Shown: one piece after another, positions 59,613 to 64,000 of the stretch
How positions within the stretch are numbered: the first letter of the stretch is position 1
How the letters are laid out: every line of letters starts with the position of its first letter
Assembly: GCF_014332695.1 (NCBI RefSeq)
Contig: NZ_MBUA01000001.1
Coordinates: 558,001-622,000, forward strand
Reading direction: 5' to 3'
From: Flavihumibacter stibioxidans
Lineage (GTDB): Bacteria > Bacteroidota > Bacteroidia > Chitinophagales > Chitinophagaceae
Length of the DNA stretch: 64,000 bases
Notes under the pieces: generated by a model
Database searches by the model: none
What the model was told of the DNA's origin: nothing
Seen by the model: only the letters and a program-made list of their open reading frames with translations
Translations under genes and position numbers: made by a program

Positions 59613-61787
59613 ATGAATACCGATTCCAAAAAAATTTCCCGCCGAAACTTTTTACGACTGTCAGGCATGACCGGTGCATCACTAACCATCGGTTTTTACC
59701 TGCCTGCCCTGGCAAAAGACCTTCCCGCACTGCTGACACCCGAAGAAGCGGTTGCACAGGGTATAGAACTGACGGCATGGGTAACCATTGATAAGTCGGG
59801 TAAAGTAACCATCTACAGCCATCGGGCAGAAATGGGTCAGGGCGCATACCAGACCATTCCGCAGATTGTGGCGGAGGAACTGGAAGTGGACCTGAATAAG
59901 ATTGCAGTTGAGTTTGCGCAAGGCAGCCAGACAAAATATGGCAGCCAGATCACAGGCGGAAGTTCTACTGTTAGAGGTGGATTCAAAAGCATGCTGAGAG
60001 CCGGCGCCACTGCAAGGGAAATGCTGATTGCCGCTGCAGCTGCAGGCTGGAATGTACAGACAGCAGAATGCTATGCAGAAAATGGCACCGTTATCCATCG
60101 TTCCACAGGCCGTAAAGCGGGATATGGCGACCTGGTGGAAGCTGCCTCCAGACTGCCCCTCCCCAAAGAAGTAAAACTGAAAGAACGGAAAGATTATAAA
60201 TTGATCGGGAAACCCCTTCCAAGACTTGACAATCCAGCCAAAATCAACGGCAGTGCAGTTTTTGGGATTGATAAAACCCTGCCGGGATTGCTTTATGCTG
60301 TGGTAGAAAGAAGTCCGCGTTTCCATGGAAAAATCAAAACCTTAGACGATAAAAAAGCAAGGGCAGTAAAGGGTGTGAAAGACATCATACGGGTGGAAAT
60401 GCCGGTATTTGCTGCTACCAGGCACGGTGTTGCAGTGATTGCAGACAATTTCTGGACGGCACAGAAGGCGCGAAAATTATTAAGCATTGAATGGGATGAT
60501 AGTGGCATTGAGTTGATGGGAACAGAACAATTGTTTGCTAGAATGCACAGTGACCTTGCCAAACCTGGACTTACGCAGAAAGCCCAGGGTGATGCCGGAA
60601 GAATTTTAGGAAACGCAGAGAAAAAGCTGGAAGCCGTTTATGAAACTCCTTACGAATCTCACAGCGCGATGGAACCGTTGAACTGTACCGCGCATTATAC
60701 CGATGACAGGATCGAAGTTTGGGGGCCGATACAGGGCCCTGACTGGATACAGCAGGACCTGGCCACCAAGTACAAATTACCGATGGAAAAAGTAATTGTG
60801 AATATGACTTTCCTGGGAGGTGGCTTCGGACGTAAGGCATTCACAGATTATACATATGAGGCCGTTGCGATCTCAAAAGCCATTAAAGCGCCGGTACAGG
60901 TGATCTGGACCCGTGAAGACGATATGACCCAGGGGCCATTCCGCCCTGGTGCTGTTTATGGTTGCCAGGCCAGCCTGATCGGCGACAGGGTAAATGCATT
61001 GCAGATTAAGCTGGCTGCCCAGAATATGGATCATCAATGGGCTCCTGTTCCGGATAAATTAGATTATAACAGGAGTACCACAGAAGGATTGCTGGAACCT
61101 TACTTTGCAGGAATTCCGCATTACCGGTTTGCCGATATCCCTACCGAATCGCCCATTCCGGTGATGTGGTGGCGCTCGGTGTATTCATCCACCAACTCCT
61201 TCGCCTTTGAAAGTTTCTGGGACGAGATGGCTTTGGCAGCAGGCAAAGACCCGGTTGAATTCCGCAAAAGCCATATCTCACCCGACCATGAAAGGTATTA
61301 TGCCCTGCTGGATCGGATTGTTACCATGAGTGGCTGGAGCAAGCGGGGTAAAAATGAAGGCTGGGGAATTGCCTTCGCGGAATGCTTCGGTAGTATTGTG
61401 GGAGAAGTAGTGAAAGTGTCAAAAAAAGGGGAGAATGGCATCAGCATCGACAAAGTTTATGCGGCAGTGGATTGTGGCTGGTATGTAAATCCCGATATCA
61501 TAAGAGCCCAGGTGGAAGGCAGTATTGTAATGGCACTGGGCGCCGCCACCATTCATGCTACCAATTTTATGGAGGGCAAGGCTGTGGAAACCAATTTCCA
61601 TCAGTACAGGATGCCGAGGATACAGGATATTCCGCCGGTGGAGGTAGAAATCATGGACAATGAGGAGAAGCCCGGCGGTGTAGGTGAACCTTCCCTGCCT
61701 CCTTTTGCGCCTGCGTTGTGCAATGCAATTTTCGACCTTACGGGCAAGCGCATACGAAAACTGCCTTTCAATATAAATAATGTCTGA
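59613..61787 (+). CDS. Xanthine dehydrogenase-family molybdopterin-binding subunit (Tat-exported)
   Basis: 724 residues from the ATG at 59613. The Tat motif [10 protein letters not shown] (Arg10, Arg11) marks export as a folded enzyme. It resembles the beta (large) subunit of isoquinoline 1-oxidoreductase and aldehyde oxidases: [61 protein letters not shown] and the essential Glu in [10 protein letters not shown]. It oxidises an aldehyde or N-heterocycle and needs a [2Fe-2S] subunit, which is not next to it. A convergent c-type cytochrome gene lies 113 bases downstream and may accept its electrons. Confidence 0.88.
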   Translation: MNTDSKKISRRNFLRLSGMTGASLTIGFYLPALAKDLPALLTPEEAVAQGIELTAWVTIDKSGKVTIYSHRAEMGQGAYQTIPQIVAEELEVDLNKIAVEFAQGSQTKYGSQITGGSSTVRGGFKSMLRAGATAREMLIAAAAAGWNVQTAECYAENGTVIHRSTGRKAGYGDLVEAASRLPLPKEVKLKERKDYKLIGKPLPRLDNPAKINGSAVFGIDKTLPGLLYAVVERSPRFHGKIKTLDDKKARAVKGVKDIIRVEMPVFAATRHGVAVIADNFWTAQKARKLLSIEWDDSGIELMGTEQLFARMHSDLAKPGLTQKAQGDAGRILGNAEKKLEAVYETPYESHSAMEPLNCTAHYTDDRIEVWGPIQGPDWIQQDLATKYKLPMEKVIVNMTFLGGGFGRKAFTDYTYEAVAISKAIKAPVQVIWTREDDMTQGPFRPGAVYGCQASLIGDRVNALQIKLAAQNMDHQWAPVPDKLDYNRSTTEGLLEPYFAGIPHYRFADIPTESPIPVMWWRSVYSSTNSFAFESFWDEMALAAGKDPVEFRKSHISPDHERYYALLDRIVTMSGWSKRGKNEGWGIAFAECFGSIVGEVVKVSKKGENGISIDKVYAAVDCGWYVNPDIIRAQVEGSIVMALGAATIHATNFMEGKAVETNFHQYRMPRIQDIPPVEVEIMDNEEKPGGVGEPSLPPFAPALCNAIFDLTGKRIRKLPFNINNV

Positions 61788-61815
61788 AGTCAGGTATAAT
61801 GCCTGCTCAAATAAA

Positions 61816-61843
61816 AAATGGAGGTTCAGTCGAACCTCCATTT
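61816..61843 (+). terminator. Stem-loop after the molybdoenzyme gene
   Basis: AAATGGAGGTTC and its reverse complement form a 12-bp stem with a 4-base loop, 29 bases past the stop. It is preceded by an A run and followed by TTTCTATTTC, so it could terminate in both directions. Confidence 0.7.
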
Positions 61844-61899
61844 CTATTTCTATGACCAGTGTCGCATTTTGTCCTTTATCCAGCCACCCGGATAGGGAA

Positions 61900-62310
61900 T
61901 TATTCTTTCGGCCTGGTAGCCTTTACCATCGCAGGTGTGATCAGTGTTTTATAACTGTTTCCCCAACTGTTGCTGATATAGTTTACCACATCCGCAACTT
62001 GTTCGTCCGTGAGATAGCTCTGTTCCGCCATCATCATGTTGTACACTTTCCCATTCACCCTGATCTCTTCGTTTTGTCCTTTCAGTATGATATTAATGGC
62101 GCGTTTGGGATCTTTCATCAGATAATCAGCTTTTGCCAGTGGCGGGAAACTTCCATCCACCCCCTCACCCTTTTCCATGTGGCAGCTCTGGCAATAATTG
62201 ACATAAACTTCCTGACCACGGGTAATGCTGGCCTTTTTAGGATCCTGCATAAAGGAACTTGCGCCAAGAAGCAGAACCAGCCCCAACACTGTAATGACTA
62301 TTTTATTCAT
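61900..62310 (-). CDS. Small c-type cytochrome
   Basis: From the ATG at 62310 the protein is 136 residues: signal peptide (1-20), one class I haem site CQSCH (40-44), and an axial-Met region YNMMMAE. It serves as a periplasmic electron carrier. Maturation would use CcmE/CcmF. Position convergent with the molybdoenzyme suggests it takes the electrons, as in isoquinoline oxidoreductase systems. The longer frame would start with TTG. It ends 33 bases from the rimO stop on the same strand as rimO. Confidence 0.88.
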   Translation of the reverse strand: MNKIVITVLGLVLLLGASSFMQDPKKASITRGQEVYVNYCQSCHMEKGEGVDGSFPPLAKADYLMKDPKRAINIILKGQNEEIRVNGKVYNMMMAEQSYLTDEQVADVVNYISNSWGNSYKTLITPAMVKATRPKE

Positions 62311-62342
62311 CCTGGTATAATTTATTTTTTTTCTTACTATTC

Positions 62343-63653
62343 TCAATTCACCAACTCCCCCTCCAGATCGTAATCATAGGCTTTGGTAATCTTAACTTCA
62401 ACAAACTCCCCGATGGTAAGTTTTTTCTTAGTGTTGATCACCACTTCATTGTCCACTTCCACACTGTCGAATTCAGTTCTCCCAAGATAGCGACCAGCTT
62501 CTTTCTTATCAACTAAAACTTTAAAAATTTGTCCTAATTTTTCCTGGTTCCTCTCCAGGCTGATTTCCTGCTGCACTTCCATGATCTCCTGTGCACGGGC
62601 TTCTTTCTCCTCAGCAGGAATATTGTCCTCCAGTTCGTGCGCCGAGGTATTTTCTTCGTGTGAATAGGTGAAAATACCCACCCGGTCAAAACGCATCCGC
62701 CGAAGGAAATCCTTTAGTTCTTCCACGTCTTCGCGGGTTTCACCGGGAAACCCTGTGATCAGTGTTGTACGCAGACAGATTCCCGGAACTTTTTCGCGAA
62801 TATCCGCCACCAGTTCCTCCATTTCTTCTCGGGTGATCTGGCGTTTCATGGCTTTCAGCATGTTATTGGAGGCATGCTGAAGGGGCATATCGAGATAATT
62901 GCAGATATTTTTACGACGTTTCATCACCTCAAGTATTTCGATGGGAAATTTAGAGGGATATGCATAGTGAAGGCGAATCCACTCAAGACCTTCCACATCG
63001 GCCAGTCGGTCCAGCAATTCACCCAACTGGCGTTTTTTGTAAAGGTCAAGTCCATAGTATGTCAGTTCCTGAGCGATCAGCATGACCTCTTTTACACCCT
63101 TCTTCACAAGTCCTTCTGCCTCTTTCACCAGGTCTTCAATAGGTCGACTGACATGTCCGCCACGCATCAGGGGAATGGCGCAAAAGGAGCAGGTGCGATT
63201 GCAGCCTTCAGATATCTTCAGGTAAGCATAATGTTTGGGGGTGGACAGCAGGCGTTCGCCCAGTAATTCCGATTTGTAATCGGCTTCCAGTTCTTTCAGT
63301 ATCAGGGGAAGCTCCATGGTGCCGAACCAGGCATCCACTTCCGGGATCTCCTTCTCCAGGTCTTCGCGGTATCGGTGACTCAGGCAACCGGTAACATATA
63401 CCTTATCCAACTTGCCCTTCTGTTTTAGAGCCACCTGTTCAATGATGGTATTGATCGATTCTTCCTTTGCCTTGTCAATAAACCCACAGGTATTCACTAC
63501 AACGATATTATGGTCCAGTTTGGCGTTTTCATGAACAACCGAGATGTCATTTGCGGCCAACTGTCCGCTGAGCACTTCACTATCCACCATATTCTTACTG
63601 CATCCCAGGGTAATAATATTCACTTTGTCCTTCTTCAGCGTTCTTGCTTTCAT
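62343..63653 (-). CDS. rimO: Ribosomal protein S12 methylthiotransferase RimO
   Basis: Methylthiolates an Asp of ribosomal protein S12 with two Fe-S clusters. From the ATG at 63653 the protein is 436 residues. The N-terminal cluster ligands are Cys18 (LGCSKN), Cys56 (NTCGF) and Cys90 (TGCLS), and the radical SAM motif is CNRTCSFC (Cys151, 155, 158). The TRAM-type C-terminus follows. RimO rather than MiaB is favoured by the SKNMVDSE and YAYLKISEGCNR stretches. The start at 63653 is chosen because a TACCTTTG promoter box at 63673-63680 lies upstream of it but inside the longer frame. Confidence 0.93.
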   Translation of the reverse strand: MKARTLKKDKVNIITLGCSKNMVDSEVLSGQLAANDISVVHENAKLDHNIVVVNTCGFIDKAKEESINTIIEQVALKQKGKLDKVYVTGCLSHRYREDLEKEIPEVDAWFGTMELPLILKELEADYKSELLGERLLSTPKHYAYLKISEGCNRTCSFCAIPLMRGGHVSRPIEDLVKEAEGLVKKGVKEVMLIAQELTYYGLDLYKKRQLGELLDRLADVEGLEWIRLHYAYPSKFPIEILEVMKRRKNICNYLDMPLQHASNNMLKAMKRQITREEMEELVADIREKVPGICLRTTLITGFPGETREDVEELKDFLRRMRFDRVGIFTYSHEENTSAHELEDNIPAEEKEARAQEIMEVQQEISLERNQEKLGQIFKVLVDKKEAGRYLGRTEFDSVEVDNEVVINTKKKLTIGEFVEVKITKAYDYDLEGELVN

Positions 63654-63672
63654 GCACTCTTTTAATAAGGCG

Positions 63673-63680
63673 CAAAGGTA
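63673..63680 (-). promoter_or_regulatory. Predicted -7 box of rimO
   Basis: Minus-strand TACCTTTG, 19 bases before the ATG at 63653. The region where a -33 element would lie is occupied by repeat copy 3, which begins 12 bases upstream of this box. Confidence 0.55.
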
Positions 63681-63692
63681 TGCAATTCTCCC

Positions 63693-63719
63693 CACCCGTC
63701 GGGTGCCACCCGACGGGTG
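63693..63719 (-). repeat. 27-bp nested palindrome, copy 3 (C centre)
   Basis: Same sequence as copy 2 at 18662: arm, central C, reverse-complement arm. It abuts the rimO promoter box. Forms an inverted doublet with copy 4, 199 bases start to start. Confidence 0.95.
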
Positions 63720-63891
63720 GATTTAGGGCAAGACCTGATTTTCACCCGTTGACTTGTTTGAATCAACTGTTAACTATCTGTTAGGAAAAGCTGCCTCAAT
63801 GCATATCACCCTTCAAATGAATACTGATCCGGAACATTTTACACCCTGTGAAATTGCTGCGAAGGCGGCTGCAAAGAATAGCAAAAACCTT

Positions 63892-63918
63892 CACCCGTCG
63901 GGTGGCACCCGACGGGTG
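63892..63918 (+). repeat. 27-bp nested palindrome, copy 4 (G centre)
   Basis: Same as copy 1 at 18550. It lies 49 bases before the start of the partial gene at the right edge. The 63720-63967 spacer otherwise holds no recognised gene. Confidence 0.95.
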
Positions 63919-63967
63919 AAGATGGAAAATTGGCACAATTTTTTATCATCCGGGGAAAATAGCAGTT

Positions 63968-64000
63968 ATGAAAAAATGGATAACAGGAGCAATGCTGGTG
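63968..64000 (+). CDS. Start of an exported-protein gene cut by the right edge
   Basis: ATG followed by codons for MKKWITGAMLV, which looks like the first residues of a signal peptide (basic start, then hydrophobic), and then the window ends. The frame and N-terminal pattern suggest a secreted or lipoprotein gene but only 11 residues are visible, so no family can be named. Confidence 0.4.
   Translation, partial: MKKWITGAMLV

Noticed and set aside
63799-64000. Open plus-strand frame of 67 codons running off the right edge (starts MHITLQMNTD)
   Set aside because: It reads straight through repeat copy 4 and overlaps the signal-peptide-like ATG at 63968; its composition does not look like a protein I recognise.
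1-64000. tRNA, rRNA, CRISPR arrays, integrases, transposases or prophage genes
   Set aside because: None could be recognised by reading; no clover-leaf, spaced repeat array or transposase frame was seen, although a systematic tRNA scan was not possible.

Overview
The window comes from the chromosome of a Bacteroidota bacterium, most likely a Chitinophagaceae-type soil or plant-associated species. The evidence is a SusC/SusD outer-membrane pair, a DUF4270 lipoprotein beside a short GT5 protein and panC-panD, bacillithiol genes (bshC and a YfiT-like protein), many TAnnTTTG-type -7 promoter boxes, few Shine-Dalgarno sites and moderate GC content. I see no rRNA, tRNA, CRISPR array, prophage or intact insertion sequence. 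Most of the window is ordinary core genome. The accessory parts are one polysaccharide utilisation locus (PUL) and a family of palindromic repeats.

Layout. 1-6.3 kb: metK (cut by the left edge), DUF4270 lipoprotein and GT5-like protein on the minus strand, then a plus-strand run panC, panD, a flippase-like membrane protein and rfaE2, closed by a perfect 24-bp bidirectional terminator. 6.4-11.5 kb: a Gfo/Idh/MocA oxidoreductase, a PQQ dehydrogenase with a built-in cytochrome c domain, a CBM48-HhH fusion protein and a DUF4294 protein. 11.5-21 kb: ccmF-ccmE, an arginase-family hydrolase, a small membrane protein, a radical SAM protein, an EamA transporter whose last codons lie in a palindromic repeat, a TonB-like protein and folC. 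21-25 kb: a minus-strand run fbp, CAP lipoprotein, ABC ATPase, VOC protein, YfiT-like protein and NUDIX hydrolase. 25-26.3 kb: an aspartate kinase.

26.3-43.2 kb: a PUL transcribed on the minus strand (susC, susD, a fasciclin lipoprotein, nagB, a heparinase II/III-type lyase, a GH20-like enzyme, a sialate O-acetylesterase-like esterase, a sodium:solute symporter, nagA, GH16, GH20), with a divergent lacI-type regulator. Its logic is surface binding and import of an N-acetylhexosamine-containing, probably uronate-containing and O-acetylated glycan, periplasmic cleavage, sugar uptake, and NagA/NagB entry into glycolysis. Two copies of a LacI-type operator motif lie in the divergent control region. 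One overlaps the -33 element of the predicted susC promoter and the other sits 18 bp upstream of the regulator start.

43.2-64 kb: an L,D-transpeptidase with a TonB-like C-terminus, hppD, purK and purE separated by an RND efflux trio, bshC, a DadA-like oxidoreductase, a sterol-desaturase-family protein, a GH140-like enzyme, a Tat-exported molybdenum hydroxylase large subunit with a convergent cytochrome c, rimO, and the first codons of a further gene.

The most unusual items are a 27-bp nested palindrome present as two inverted doublets (18.55 and 63.7 kb), the PUL with its operator pair, the CBM48-HhH fusion, a CcmE whose haem-binding residue is Cys, and a half-length GT5 protein lacking the KTGG signature. 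All functional names come from reading the translations; no database search was run.
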